Source of the DNA: Ensifer sp. PDNC004
GTDB lineage: Bacteria > Pseudomonadota > Alphaproteobacteria > Rhizobiales > Rhizobiaceae
Reading direction: 5' to 3'
Assembly (NCBI RefSeq): GCF_016919405.1
Contig: NZ_CP070352.1
Coordinates: forward strand, 186,001 to 250,000
Length of the DNA: 64,000 nucleotides
Shown here: in pieces, positions 18,537 through 26,637 of the stretch
Layout of the letters: every line of letters starts with the position of its first letter
Numbering within the stretch: the first letter of the stretch is position 1
Notes under the pieces: model-generated
Databases searched by the model: none
What the model was told of the DNA's origin: nothing
Seen by the model: the letters and a program-made list of their open reading frames with translations, nothing else
Position numbers and translations under genes: made by a program

Positions 18537-19763
18537 ATGAACTTCAACAGTCAGAGACTTGAATTTACCGGCCATTCCGGCGCAACTCTCCGCGCCCGCC
18601 TCGACCTTCCAAACGGCCCGGTACGGGCATATGCGATTTTCGCCCACTGCTTCACCTGCTCCAAGGATCTGGCGGCGGCGCGTCAGATCTCGGCCGAGCT
18701 CGCGCGCGAGGGGATCGCCGTCCTGCGCTTCGATTTCACCGGCCTCGGATCAAGTGAGGGCGAGTTCGCCTCGACGAATTTTTCCTCCAACATCGCCGAC
18801 CTTCGTTCGGCCGCCGACTATCTGCGGCAACACTTCGAGGCGCCGTCGCTCCTGATCGGCCATTCGCTTGGCGGGGCCGCCGTCTTTGCGGTTGCCAAGG
18901 AAATTCCCGAAATCCGCGCCGTGGCCACGATCGGCGCACCCGCCGACGTCGGCCATGTGCTGAAGAACTTCGGAGCGAGCCTTGAGGAAATCCAAGAGAA
19001 CGGCGCCGCCGAGGTCGATCTGGCCGGTCGCAGGTTCCTGATCAAAAAGCAGTTCGTCGATGACGCCTGCGCCCAGCGCCTTCATGAGGCTGTGGCGACG
19101 CTCAGGAAACCCGTTCTCATTCTCCACGCGCCGCTGGATCAAACGGTCGGCATCGAGAACGCCAGCGACCTCTTCCATGCGGCCAAACATCCCAAGAGCT
19201 TCGTTTCGCTGGACAAGGCCGACCATCTGCTCACCGATCCTGCCGATGCCGCCTATGCCGCCCGGGTGATTGCGCAGTGGCTGAGCCGCTATCTCGTGGC
19301 CGACAGTCCGCAGGGCACGAAGCCAGTGGAACAGGTCCAGGTGACGGAAACGGGCGAAGGCAAATTTCAGAACTCGGTTCAAGCCGGCAGGCATCGCCTC
19401 TTTGCCGACGAGCCGCAAAGCGTGGGCGGGTTCGATTCCGGACCATCGCCTTACGATTACCTGTCGATCGGGCTCGCGGCCTGCACCTCGATGACGCTGC
19501 GCCTTTACGCCGACCACAAGAAGCTGCCGCTCGGGCGCATCAAGGTGGAGGTCTCGCATTCCAAGATCCATGCGCGGGATTGCGAAGACTGCGCCGCATC
19601 GGAGCGTGCCGACGGCGGGAAGATCGACCGGTTCGAGCGGCTCATATCGATTGAGGGCGAGGTCGCGGACGAGCTTCGCAGCAAGATCGAAGAGATTGCC
19701 GACAAGTGCCCGGTCCATCGCACGCTCGAAGGTATCGCCAGGATAACGACGGCGGTGAAGTAA
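18537..19763 (+). CDS. Bifunctional alpha/beta hydrolase-OsmC fusion
   Basis: A 408-aa two-domain protein. Residues about 1-260 form an alpha/beta hydrolase with nucleophile elbow GHSLGG, an acidic residue in HAPLDQT and a late His in KADHLL. Residues about 275-408 form an OsmC-like thiol peroxidase with Cys in GLAACTSMTLRLYADH and a second Cys in DKCPVHRTLEG; the segment DCEDCAA adds two further cysteines. The ATG at 18537 is chosen because GGAG lies 9 bases upstream. The fusion is a known arrangement in proteobacteria and suggests hydrolysis coupled to peroxide detoxification, though substrates are unknown. Confidence 0.92.
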   Translation: MNFNSQRLEFTGHSGATLRARLDLPNGPVRAYAIFAHCFTCSKDLAAARQISAELAREGIAVLRFDFTGLGSSEGEFASTNFSSNIADLRSAADYLRQHFEAPSLLIGHSLGGAAVFAVAKEIPEIRAVATIGAPADVGHVLKNFGASLEEIQENGAAEVDLAGRRFLIKKQFVDDACAQRLHEAVATLRKPVLILHAPLDQTVGIENASDLFHAAKHPKSFVSLDKADHLLTDPADAAYAARVIAQWLSRYLVADSPQGTKPVEQVQVTETGEGKFQNSVQAGRHRLFADEPQSVGGFDSGPSPYDYLSIGLAACTSMTLRLYADHKKLPLGRIKVEVSHSKIHARDCEDCAASERADGGKIDRFERLISIEGEVADELRSKIEEIADKCPVHRTLEGIARITTAVK

Positions 19764-19861
19764 TCTGCAGGCTGCAGAATTTTTCTTTGTAGTATTCCGC
19801 TAGTACCCGTTGCTTTGCCCGCGTTGCTAAGCTCCGCCCATTGGTTTTTGGGAGGAAACAA

Positions 19862-20458
19862 ATGGCAAACTCGAAAATTCTGATGATCACCGGTGATTTC
19901 ACCGAAGACTATGAAACGATGGTCCCGTTTCAGACGTTGCTTGCGTGCGGCTACACGGTGCATGCCGTCTGCCCCGGCAAGAATGCCGGCGAGACGGTCG
20001 CGACCGCGATCCATGATTTCGAAGGCGACCAGACCTACTCCGAAAAGCGTGGCCATAATTTCGCACTCAACGCCACCTTCTCCGCCATTCGTGCCGAAGA
20101 TTACGACGCGCTGGTCATACCGGGCGGCCGCGCGCCCGAATATCTGCGTCTCAACCCGGACGTCATCAAGGCCGTCCAGCACTTTTTCGCCGCGGGAAAA
20201 CCGGTGGCGGCCATCTGCCACGGCGCGCAGCTGCTGGCGGCGGCCGGTGTGTTGAAGGGCCGCACCTGCTCAGCCTACCCTGCGTGCCGCCCGGAGGTCG
20301 AACTTGCCGGCGGCATCTATGCGGATATCGCGATCAGCGACGCGGTCGCCGACGGCAACCTCGTTACCGCGCCGGCATGGCCCGCCCACCCGTCGTGGCT
20401 GCGCCAGTTCATGGCTGTGCTCAACGCCTCGGCCCTGCTACAAACAGACGCCGCCTGA
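19862..20458 (+). CDS. DJ-1/PfpI family protein
   Basis: A 198-aa cytosolic protein of the DJ-1/PfpI superfamily. The nucleophile-elbow cysteine is in [10 protein letters not shown], the glutamate region is early ([11 protein letters not shown]), and [15 protein letters not shown] matches PfpI-type members that include deglycases, chaperones and intracellular proteases. The start ATG at 19862 follows GGGAGGAAACA. A short hairpin brackets its stop codon (20450-20464) just before the next gene's ribosome-binding site, so the two genes may be co-transcribed. Exact activity cannot be told from sequence. Confidence 0.9.
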   Translation: MANSKILMITGDFTEDYETMVPFQTLLACGYTVHAVCPGKNAGETVATAIHDFEGDQTYSEKRGHNFALNATFSAIRAEDYDALVIPGGRAPEYLRLNPDVIKAVQHFFAAGKPVAAICHGAQLLAAAGVLKGRTCSAYPACRPEVELAGGIYADIAISDAVADGNLVTAPAWPAHPSWLRQFMAVLNASALLQTDAA

Positions 20459-20482
20459 GGCGGCAGCCACGGGAGGGGCGAG

Positions 20483-20833
20483 ATGTGCGAGTTGTTCATA
20501 AAGGCGGATGCGCGGCTCTGGGAAAGCACCACCCGGTCGCTGCGCATCGATGGCATGGTGACGAGCGTCCGGCTGGAGAACTTCTTCTGGTCGAAGCTTG
20601 AGGAAATCGCCCGGCGCGATCGCATGAACGTCACGCAGCTGATCACCAAGCTGCACCACGAGTCCATCGATGCCGGGCATGACCTCGGAAACTTCACGTC
20701 GTTCCTGAGGGTCTGCTGCGCGCGCTACCTCGACCTGCAGCTGTCTGGCGACATTCCGACGGATGTCAACCAGCCGATCGCCGGGCTGAACGCCCCTGCG
20801 ATCCTCACGCGCGAGCAGGAAAAATACCATTGA
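20483..20833 (+). CDS. Ribbon-helix-helix domain protein
   Basis: A 116-aa protein resembling the rhizobial RHH_4-type family. A strand segment (GMVTSVRLENFFWSKLEEIA) is followed by two helices (MNVTQLITKLHH), the usual order of a ribbon-helix-helix DNA-binding fold. The start is supported by GGGAGGGG upstream. It lies 24 bases after the PfpI gene in the same direction and may be its regulator or simply co-transcribed. No target site is evident. Confidence 0.8.
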   Translation: MCELFIKADARLWESTTRSLRIDGMVTSVRLENFFWSKLEEIARRDRMNVTQLITKLHHESIDAGHDLGNFTSFLRVCCARYLDLQLSGDIPTDVNQPIAGLNAPAILTREQEKYH

Positions 20834-21016
20834 GGCGAGGCAGGCTGCCCCTTCGCAGGGGCAGCCCCTGCTCGGCGCGCCCCTCGCCTGACCGACTGCT
20901 GCCGCGGATCCCCGATCGTAAAACGGAAGTCGTTTGGCTCGCGATGACGTTTGGTTCAATCCGCAGCGACAAGACTATGCTAATCAAGGGGACAGTGATT
21001 CTGAGTTTGTAATGCG

Positions 21017-21901
21017 ATGAGCCCCAAGACCCGCGGTTATCTGTTTGCCTTCCTAGCCATTTGCATCTTTGCTGGCCAGGACGCCATCACCAAGTATCTT
21101 GGCGACCGCTACCCCGCATTGTTCATCACGATGATCCGGTTCTGGGCGTTCGCGCTCTTTGTTTTCGCCTTCGCCGCCTCGTCGTCGGGTGGACTTCGCA
21201 AGACCGCTCAGACGCGTCATCCCTGGCTGCAGGTCGTGCGAGGCCTGCTCCTCGTCGCCGAAATCGTCGTCATCGTCATTTCCTATGTTCACGCCGGGCT
21301 CGCCATGAGCCAGTCGATCTTCCAGGCGACGCCGCTGATCATCACCATCCTCTCGATCCCGCTTCTCGGAGAGACGGTGGGATGGCGGCGCGGCGCGGCC
21401 ATTCTGATCGGCCTGATCGGCGTTCTGGTGATCATCAATCCCGTGAACGTACACTTCGACATGTCGCTGCTTCTGCCGCTCGCAGCATCCGTGCTTTTCG
21501 CGCTCTATAGCATCGCCACCCGCGCCGTCAGTCACGAGGACTCGGCCGTCACGAGCCTGTTTTATGCCGGTGTTATCGGCGCTGTGGCGATTTCGTTGAT
21601 CGGCCCGTTCTACTGGACAGAGGTGGTGCCGTCCGATTGGTTTGCGCTTGCCGCACTTTGCGTCTGCGGCACCCTCAGCCACTTTTTCCTCATCAAAGCC
21701 TACGGACTGCTGCCGGCAGCCGAAGTCCAGCCCGTTACCTATTTCCAGCTGGTCCTCAACGTGATCTTCGCCGTCATGCTCTTCGGCGAGACGATAACCC
21801 ACAACATGATCGTCGGCGCGCTCATCGTCGTCGGCGCCGGTCTCTTCACGATCTGGCGCGAGCATCAACTGACGAGACGGTCGTCGGCATCGCGCCCCTA
21901 G
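21017..21901 (+). CDS. DMT-superfamily (EamA) transporter
   Basis: A 294-aa inner-membrane protein with about ten membrane segments in two EamA repeats, for example GYLFAFLAICIFAGQDAITK at the N-terminus and VTYFQLVLNVIFAVMLFGE in the second repeat. Members export amino acids, nucleosides or other metabolites; substrate unknown. Its TAG stop overlaps the stop codon of a LysR remnant on the other strand (shared CTAG), so the two were once convergent neighbours. It may therefore be unrelated to that regulator. Confidence 0.9.
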   Translation: MSPKTRGYLFAFLAICIFAGQDAITKYLGDRYPALFITMIRFWAFALFVFAFAASSSGGLRKTAQTRHPWLQVVRGLLLVAEIVVIVISYVHAGLAMSQSIFQATPLIITILSIPLLGETVGWRRGAAILIGLIGVLVIINPVNVHFDMSLLLPLAASVLFALYSIATRAVSHEDSAVTSLFYAGVIGAVAISLIGPFYWTEVVPSDWFALAALCVCGTLSHFFLIKAYGLLPAAEVQPVTYFQLVLNVIFAVMLFGETITHNMIVGALIVVGAGLFTIWREHQLTRRSSASRP

Positions 21902-22095
21902 TCCTGCTCGCTCATTGGCAGCTCTGGCGCCGATAGGGATTTGAGAGCAGCCAACGTTTTGCGAAGGCCAAGATCAAACCGCTTGTCCTGCCGGACGATC
22001 ACGCAGAGCCGCCCGCTCAGTTTTGGCGAAAACGGCCGGACCACAAGCTCACCCTGGCTTCCACGAGACCGACGATCGCTCGGCGGATCGTCGCC
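21898..22095 (-). pseudogene. LysR-family regulator, C-terminal remnant
   Basis: The minus strand encodes about 66 residues ending at a TAG. The segment GELVVRPFSPKLSGRLCVIV followed by RQDKRFDLGLRKTLAALKSL matches the last part of a LysR effector-binding domain. The frame is closed upstream by TGA at 22096-22098, and no DNA-binding half is found in any frame before the divergent short-chain dehydrogenase. About three quarters of the gene is missing. The position, divergent from an SDR gene, is the usual place for that gene's LysR activator. Confidence 0.6.
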
Positions 22096-22237
22096 TCACT
22101 CTTGAATGAAATCACACAACACGTTCAGTGCGCCGGATATTATCGGAATTCCGTTCATCATCCATATTCCCTTCAAGCGAATGGAAACAGTGGAGGCGGT
22201 CAAGCGACCCCTTCCATCGATGCTGAGGGAGTTAGCA

Positions 22238-22846
22238 ATGCGGATTTTGGTTATCGGAGCGTCCGGGACGATTGGTCGACCGCTGTGTGATGTGCTGGCG
22301 CAGCGCGGGCATGAAATCGTTGCTGCCGGCCGCAACGGGCGTGACGTTTCTGTCGACATTCGTTCGGCTGAAAGTATCGAGGCGATGTTTCGAAGCGCAG
22401 GGCTAATCGATGCCTGCATCTGCGTCGCCGAATCCGGCGCCCTCGACAAATTCGAGGAACTGACCGAGACCGTCCTGCTCGAAAACATGCGCGGGAAGTT
22501 CTTCGGCCAGATCAATCTTGTCCTGATCGGCCAAAGATATCTTTCCGATGGCGGATCCTTCACGCTCAGCAGCGGCATCTTTGCCGACGAGGCATGGCCC
22601 GGGGTTACCGGCGGCGCGGTTATCAGCGGCGCGCTGCACAGTTTCGTCCTGTCGGCCGCGATCGAGCTGAAGCGAAGCATGCGGATCAACGCCGTCAGCC
22701 CGACGATGGTCGCCGACTCCTTTGCCGACTACGGCCATCTCTTTCCGGGCATGGCCCCGGTGGCGATGGACGACCTGATCGGCGCCTATGTCGCCAGCGT
22801 CGAAGGTGGCGGCACAGGCGAAATCTACAGGATGTATGGCCGTTGA
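22238..22846 (+). CDS. Short-chain dehydrogenase/reductase
   Basis: A 202-aa compact SDR starting MRILVIGASGTIG, with Rossmann motif GASGTIGRP and GAGGGAG as ribosome-binding site. A Ser-containing region (SFTLSSGIF) and INAVSPTMV, the usual SDR segment after the cofactor site, are present. The canonical YxxxK is not obvious: around the expected place the sequence reads GGAVISGALHSFV, without Tyr or Lys. That is a known feature of this short SDR subgroup. It was probably regulated by the LysR gene whose tail remains at 21898-22095. Confidence 0.85.
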   Translation: MRILVIGASGTIGRPLCDVLAQRGHEIVAAGRNGRDVSVDIRSAESIEAMFRSAGLIDACICVAESGALDKFEELTETVLLENMRGKFFGQINLVLIGQRYLSDGGSFTLSSGIFADEAWPGVTGGAVISGALHSFVLSAAIELKRSMRINAVSPTMVADSFADYGHLFPGMAPVAMDDLIGAYVASVEGGGTGEIYRMYGR

Positions 22847-22876
22847 TGCGCTTCCGGACTTCGACCGCGGCAACGC

Positions 22877-23368
22877 TTACGGCGCGGCCGAAGCCCGATC
22901 GAGGGCACGCTCGCGCAGCGCAAAGACATCGTCTACCAGTTCGGGCACCGGCCCCGCCACCACTGCGTCGCGGATGACCGCTTGGATCGGCAAGGCGTTC
23001 ACGGGCGGTCGTGAAAGGCCGCGTCGGTCCAGCCATGCAACGAGTTGGTCCGACGATGTCGCATAAACGATCCGGCCAAGGCCGACCCATCCGTGTGCGG
23101 CGGCGCACATGGGGCAATGCTCGCCCGAGGTATAGACCGTGGCGCTAGCGCGCTCGACCGGTGTCATGTTTTCTGCCGCCCACCGGGCGATGGCGAATTC
23201 CGGATGCCGGGTGTGATCGCCGCCGGCAACCTCGTTTCGGCCCTCGTACAGAATGTCGCCGCCGCTCGAAACCAGCACCGAGCCAAAAGGCTGGTCGCCG
23301 GCATCCACCGCCTCCTCGGCAAGTGCGACGCAGCGGCGCAGATGTGTCATGTCGACTTCGGAAATCAC
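22877..23368 (-). CDS. Nucleoside/nucleobase deaminase
   Basis: A 163-aa zinc-dependent deaminase of the cytidine/guanine-deaminase fold. The zinc site is visible as HPE (TRHPEFAIA) and the Cys pair CPMC (GEHCPMCAAAHG), with the Glu of HPE as general acid. Start: GTG at 23368 with AAGGGAG upstream; an ATG six codons on is possible. Members deaminate guanine, cytosine-type bases or tRNA adenosine. The substrate cannot be chosen here, but tRNA-specific TadA features are lacking. Adjacent to the LysE gene in the same direction, 15 bases apart. Confidence 0.88.
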   Translation of the reverse strand: MISEVDMTHLRRCVALAEEAVDAGDQPFGSVLVSSGGDILYEGRNEVAGGDHTRHPEFAIARWAAENMTPVERASATVYTSGEHCPMCAAAHGWVGLGRIVYATSSDQLVAWLDRRGLSRPPVNALPIQAVIRDAVVAGPVPELVDDVFALRERALDRASAAP

Positions 23369-23383
23369 GCTATTCTCCCTTGC

Positions 23384-24036
23384 TCACTTCTTGCCGTTGC
23401 CGGCCAGGGCCGCGGTGACGCCGAGCCCGATATAGAGAAATCCACTGAAGTAACGTTCGAACCGCAGGTAGCTGCGATTGCCGCGAAGCCAGCGTCCAGC
23501 CATCCCTGCCGCCATCGCATAGCTGGTGTCGGTGATCAGCCCAAGCGCAGTAAACAATAGACCGAGGGTGAAGATCTGAACCGCCACATGGCCAAGCGCC
23601 ACATCGACGAACTGGGGCAGGAAGGCGAGGAAGAAAAGGGCGGTCTTCGGGTTCAGAAGGTTGACGATGAAGCCATCCCGAAACAGGCGCCAGTTGTTGT
23701 GACGCGCGAGCGCCGGTGCGCCGGTCGCAAGGCGAGGCACGGGCGCGAAGAGCTTGCGAAGGCCCATCCAGATCAGATAGGCGCGCCGGCATATTTCACG
23801 ATGGCGAATGCGAGTGCAGAAGATGCGAGCAGCGCCGAGAGGCCGAGTGCTGCTGCCAGTACATGAAAAACGGTCGCGGCATGAATACCGGCAATCGAAA
23901 CCAACCCGGCCGTCCGGCCCTGTTCGATCGAGCGGCCGACGAGATAAAGCACCGCCGGCCCCGGCACGAGGAGCAGCGCGAGTGCTGCGCTGACGAAGAG
24001 GCTGAGGCTGGCGGCATTCGGCAAAACGAAGTCCAT
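23384..24036 (-). pseudogene. LysE-family amino-acid exporter, frameshifted
   Basis: RhtB/LysE-type exporter of about 217 aa if intact. The start ATG at 24036 follows GAGG, and the first 85 residues (MDFVLPNAASLSLF..., LLLVPGPAVLYLVGRSI) carry the family motif. At about 23780-23790 the frame breaks: KYAGA is followed in the original frame by PI and a stop. The expected YLIWMGLRKLF, NLLNPKTALFFLAFLPQF and the C-terminus continue in another frame to the stop at 23384. One base missing in GGCGCGCC would explain it. May be a true mutation or an assembly error. Confidence 0.8.
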
Positions 24037-24520
24037 GCGTGGTTACCTCATAAATTTGGCGAAGGAAGTACCCGAGCGCCGGGGCAAGCCGCAATCGCCC
24101 GCGGACCTGCTGTCCCATGATTGTATCCGCTATCGCTTCCACCGCTCCGGACGGCTGGCGCCCTGGGTGTTTCATGATGTGGGCGACCCCCACACGGTCG
24201 ACGTCTCCGGCGGGCTCATCGTCAGCGACCACCCGACGCTCTATCAGATGATCGCCGACGGCCTAGGGCTCGGCTACGTGTTTCGCGATGGCCCGCCCGA
24301 AGCCTTGCGCCGCACAGGACTGGCCAGCGTTCTCACGGACCATCTCCTGCCCATTCCCGGTCTCTACCTCTATTATCCGCGCGAGTATCGTTCGATGCTG
24401 CCGCTTCGCCTGTTCATCGACCACATGCGCGGCGCCTTCAGGCGTGATGACCCGGATGCGTTGCCTGCCGAGATCCCGCGGCATCCTGCATCGCCCGTTC
24501 CGCAATCGTCGAAAGCTTGA
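24035..24520 (+). pseudogene. LysR-family regulator, N-terminally truncated fragment
   Basis: A 161-codon frame that encodes only the distal part of a LysR effector domain: PADLLSHDCIRYRF, VSGGLIVSDHPTLYQMIADG, GLGLGYVFRDG and YYPREYRSMLPLRLFIDHMR are typical. The helix-turn-helix half is absent. Its ATG overlaps the start codon of LysE on the opposite strand (shared CATG). The missing 5' part was therefore probably lost by a deletion that brought the fragment against lysE. A LysR divergent from LysE is the normal arrangement (ArgP/LysG type). Its 3' end overlaps the Rrf2 gene by 83 bases. Confidence 0.7.
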
Positions 24521-24896
24521 GTTCGGCAAACTCCCGCAGCAGGGTCCGCTCCGCCTGTTCGAAGGCGCCCACCAGCGCCGCATTCGCTGCGCGCTCGACC
24601 GGGCAGGTCGGATGGTCCTCCGACACGCCGGCCGCCAGAACCTGCCCGTCATCGAGCGCCCGCTGCACATCCAGCACCGTCAACGCCTCAAGCGGCACCA
24701 GGAGCGCCCAGCCCCCTCCCCGACCGCCTTCGGAACCGACGACGCCCTTGCGCTTCAACGCCCCCATCGTCCGGCGGACGACAACCGGGTTGGTGTTCAG
24801 CATCTTGGCGATGGTCTCCGACGTCTCCCTTCCCCCGAGCAATGCCATGTGTATGAGCACATGGATCATCCGCGCCAACCGGCTATCTTGCTTCAT
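24438..24896 (-). CDS. Rrf2-family transcriptional regulator
   Basis: A 152-aa winged-helix regulator starting MKQDSRLARMIHVLIHMALL. The HTH is SETIAKMLNTNPVVVRRTMGALKRKGVV and the wing EGGRGGGWAL. Only one cysteine sits in the usual cluster position (HPTCPVE), so it is probably not an iron-sulfur protein like IscR/NsrR but a single-Cys redox or ligand sensor of the YwnA type. It is divergent from the epoxide-hydrolase-like gene at 24997. Two dyads in the 100-base intergenic region are probable operators for autoregulation and hydrolase control. Confidence 0.88.
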   Translation of the reverse strand: MKQDSRLARMIHVLIHMALLGGRETSETIAKMLNTNPVVVRRTMGALKRKGVVGSEGGRGGGWALLVPLEALTVLDVQRALDDGQVLAAGVSEDHPTCPVERAANAALVGAFEQAERTLLREFAELKLSTIAERAMQDAAGSRQATHPGHHA

Positions 24897-24910
24897 TCCA
24901 TTCCCCATAG

Positions 24911-24929
24911 CGTAACATCGTAAGTTACG
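24911..24929. promoter_or_regulatory. Dyad CGTAACATCGTAAGTTACG, probable Rrf2 operator 1
   Basis: Perfect 6-base arms CGTAAC and GTTACG with a 7-base spacer, 15 bases upstream of the Rrf2 start. The shared CGTAA/TTACG arms with the second dyad 22 bases away, in an intergenic region of only 100 bases, make a specific regulator site likely. Confidence 0.65.
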
Positions 24930-24950
24930 CACTCTTGACGCCATCCGTTT

Positions 24951-24971
24951 CCGTAACTTATACAATTACGG
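24951..24971. promoter_or_regulatory. Dyad CCGTAA-N9-TTACGG, probable Rrf2 operator 2
   Basis: Perfect 6-base arms CCGTAA (24951-24956) and TTACGG (24966-24971) with an AT-rich 9-base spacer, 25 bases before the hydrolase start. The half-site matches that of the first dyad. Occupancy here would block the promoter of the hydrolase gene. Confidence 0.65.
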
Positions 24972-24996
24972 TATAGAGTGTCGAGAAGGAACGAAG

Positions 24997-25962
24997 ATGC
25001 AGGCCCGGACAATCCAGACCCGAACCATCCGCATGGGCTTTATCGAGCACGGAAACGGCCCGGCCGTCCTGCTCTGCCACGGCTTCCCGGAGACCTCGCA
25101 TGCCTGGCGACACCAGGTAGCGGCACTTGCAGAGGCCGGCTTTCGCGCAATCGCGCCTGACTTGCGTGGCTACGGCCTCACGGAATGCCCGTCCTCGGTC
25201 GACGAATACAGCTTGTTTCACATCGTCGGCGATCTGATCGCTCTGCTGGACGCCCTTGATGTGCCGGTGGCCATCCTCGTCGGTAACGACTGGGGCGCGA
25301 CCGTTGCCTGGCAGGCGGCACAGATGCGGCCGGACCGTTTCCACGGCGTCGTCGCCTTGAGCGTGCCGATGATGGGCCAGCCGCCCGTTCCGCCCACCCG
25401 GATCTTCCCGCAGACCGACGAGGCCGAGTTGTACACGCTCTATTTTCAGGAGCCCGGCGTCGCCGAGGCGGAACTGGAGCGTGACGTCGGCCAGACGCTG
25501 CGAAAGATCCTCTTTGCCGCTTCCGGCGACGCCGGCCCGCGACAGCCCGGAGACCAGACGCCCAATCCGTTCGGCATGGTATCGCGCCGGCATGGACTGC
25601 TTGGGGCCCTGCCCGACAGCATGCCGCGTTGGCTGACCGCTGCTGATCTCAACGCCTATATCAGCGCCTTTGCCACGACCGGTTTTCGCGGCGGGTTGAA
25701 CTACTATCGAAACCTCGATCGCAATTGGCAGTTGCAGGCCGCCTTCGCCGGCGTGAAGGTCGGCATTCCCGCCCTGTTCATGACTGGCGAACGCGATACG
25801 GGCCTCGCCATCCCCGGGATGCGGGCTATCGTCGATGCGATGCCGCAACTCGTCCCACAGCTCAAGGAGAACATCATCGTGCCCGGCAGTGGCCATTGGC
25901 TGCCGCAGGAACGCGCCGATATCGTGAGCGAGGCCCTCATCCGGTTTGCCAGACAGATTTGA
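24997..25962 (+). CDS. Alpha/beta hydrolase, epoxide-hydrolase-like
   Basis: A 321-aa hydrolase with HGFPE oxyanion motif (residues 28-32) and the nucleophile Asp98 in GNDWGA. A cap-domain Tyr pair lies in GGLNYYRN, acid Asp in FMTGERDTG and catalytic His in GSGHWLPQE. An Asp nucleophile with ring-opening Tyr is the signature of soluble epoxide hydrolases (fluoroacetate dehalogenases are the nearest alternative, but the YY motif favours epoxides). Divergent from, and probably repressed by, the Rrf2 regulator. A hairpin follows the gene. Confidence 0.9.
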   Translation: MQARTIQTRTIRMGFIEHGNGPAVLLCHGFPETSHAWRHQVAALAEAGFRAIAPDLRGYGLTECPSSVDEYSLFHIVGDLIALLDALDVPVAILVGNDWGATVAWQAAQMRPDRFHGVVALSVPMMGQPPVPPTRIFPQTDEAELYTLYFQEPGVAEAELERDVGQTLRKILFAASGDAGPRQPGDQTPNPFGMVSRRHGLLGALPDSMPRWLTAADLNAYISAFATTGFRGGLNYYRNLDRNWQLQAAFAGVKVGIPALFMTGERDTGLAIPGMRAIVDAMPQLVPQLKENIIVPGSGHWLPQERADIVSEALIRFARQI

Positions 25963-25983
25963 AAGGTAGGCGGCAAGACAATA

Positions 25984-26010
25984 CCACGACGGCGTTTATC
26001 GCCGTCGTGG
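25984..26010. terminator. Hairpin between convergent genes
   Basis: Perfect 11-base arms CCACGACGGCG and CGCCGTCGTGG with loop TTTAT, 21 bases after the hydrolase stop and 8 bases before the ankyrin stop on the other strand. It can serve both convergent genes. No T tract is present. Confidence 0.65.
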
Positions 26011-26017
26011 CGCGCTA

Positions 26018-26383
26018 TCAGGCAAGAGCGGGTGAAATGACCTCGGCCCCCAACTGATCCGGCACGGTGCAGCGTCGCGAAGCCTCGTCCAGCATCGCGC
26101 CAACCGTCTCGAAACCAAAGGCACGCGCCATCTCGGCCGCGGTCTGGCCGTCATGGCCGCGTGGCGCGAGAGACACGCCGGCGTCGATCAGGATGGCAAC
26201 GGTGTCGGCATGCCCCATCCACACCGCATCGTGCAGCGCCGTATAACCGTTGAACGGCCCATGGATATCCGCGATCTCGGCGAAGCGCGGATGCGCCACT
26301 AGCGCCGTTATGACATCGGACCTGCCCATATAGGCCGCTTTGTGCGCCGGGTGGGCGTGCAAGAAGTGGTCGACGAGCGTCAT
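26018..26383 (-). CDS. Ankyrin-repeat protein, probably 5'-truncated
   Basis: 121 residues with three ankyrin-like units, for example GYTALHDAVWMGHADTVAIL and GQTAAEMARAFGFETVGAML. The in-phase sequence upstream of the ATG still reads as ankyrin helix (GLAEAARALLEAGAD) back to about 26450, but contains no start codon before a stop codon at about 26490. The annotated ATG therefore lies inside a repeat, and the original gene probably began further upstream. Ankyrin repeats mediate protein-protein contact; no enzymatic role. May be a decaying gene or use a non-standard start. Confidence 0.6.
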   Translation of the reverse strand: MTLVDHFLHAHPAHKAAYMGRSDVITALVAHPRFAEIADIHGPFNGYTALHDAVWMGHADTVAILIDAGVSLAPRGHDGQTAAEMARAFGFETVGAMLDEASRRCTVPDQLGAEVISPALA

Positions 26384-26520
26384 GTCGGCACCCGCTTCCA
26401 GAAGCGCACGAGCCGCCTCCGCCAGCCCGTCGCAATGACCGACGCCGCTTAGATTCTCACGAAAAGTCTGGCGGTATCTTTTAAAGGCTTAGGCGCGCCT
26501 CTATGTGGCAGCACGAAGAT

Positions 26521-26637
26521 ATGCATGATCGCACACGTAAAACGCGTGGGGCCGACGGGCACATCTCGATGAGAAAAGACCGCTCTCGCCTCACGAAACT
26601 TAAAGCCGGCCTCAAAGAAACCTCAGGATCCCAGTGA
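26521..26637 (+). CDS. Possible 38-aa basic peptide
   Basis: A short frame of 38 codons, rich in Lys and Arg, ends in TGA that overlaps the GTG start of the lipoprotein gene (GTGA overlap). GAAG lies just upstream of its ATG. The overlap would allow translational coupling, but I recognise no family, and random frames of this length are common. Treat as tentative. Confidence 0.25.
   Translation: MHDRTRKTRGADGHISMRKDRSRLTKLKAGLKETSGSQ

Noticed and set aside
24958..25896. Minus-strand frame opposite the epoxide-hydrolase-like gene
   Set aside because: Shadow frame; all catalytic motifs are on the plus strand.
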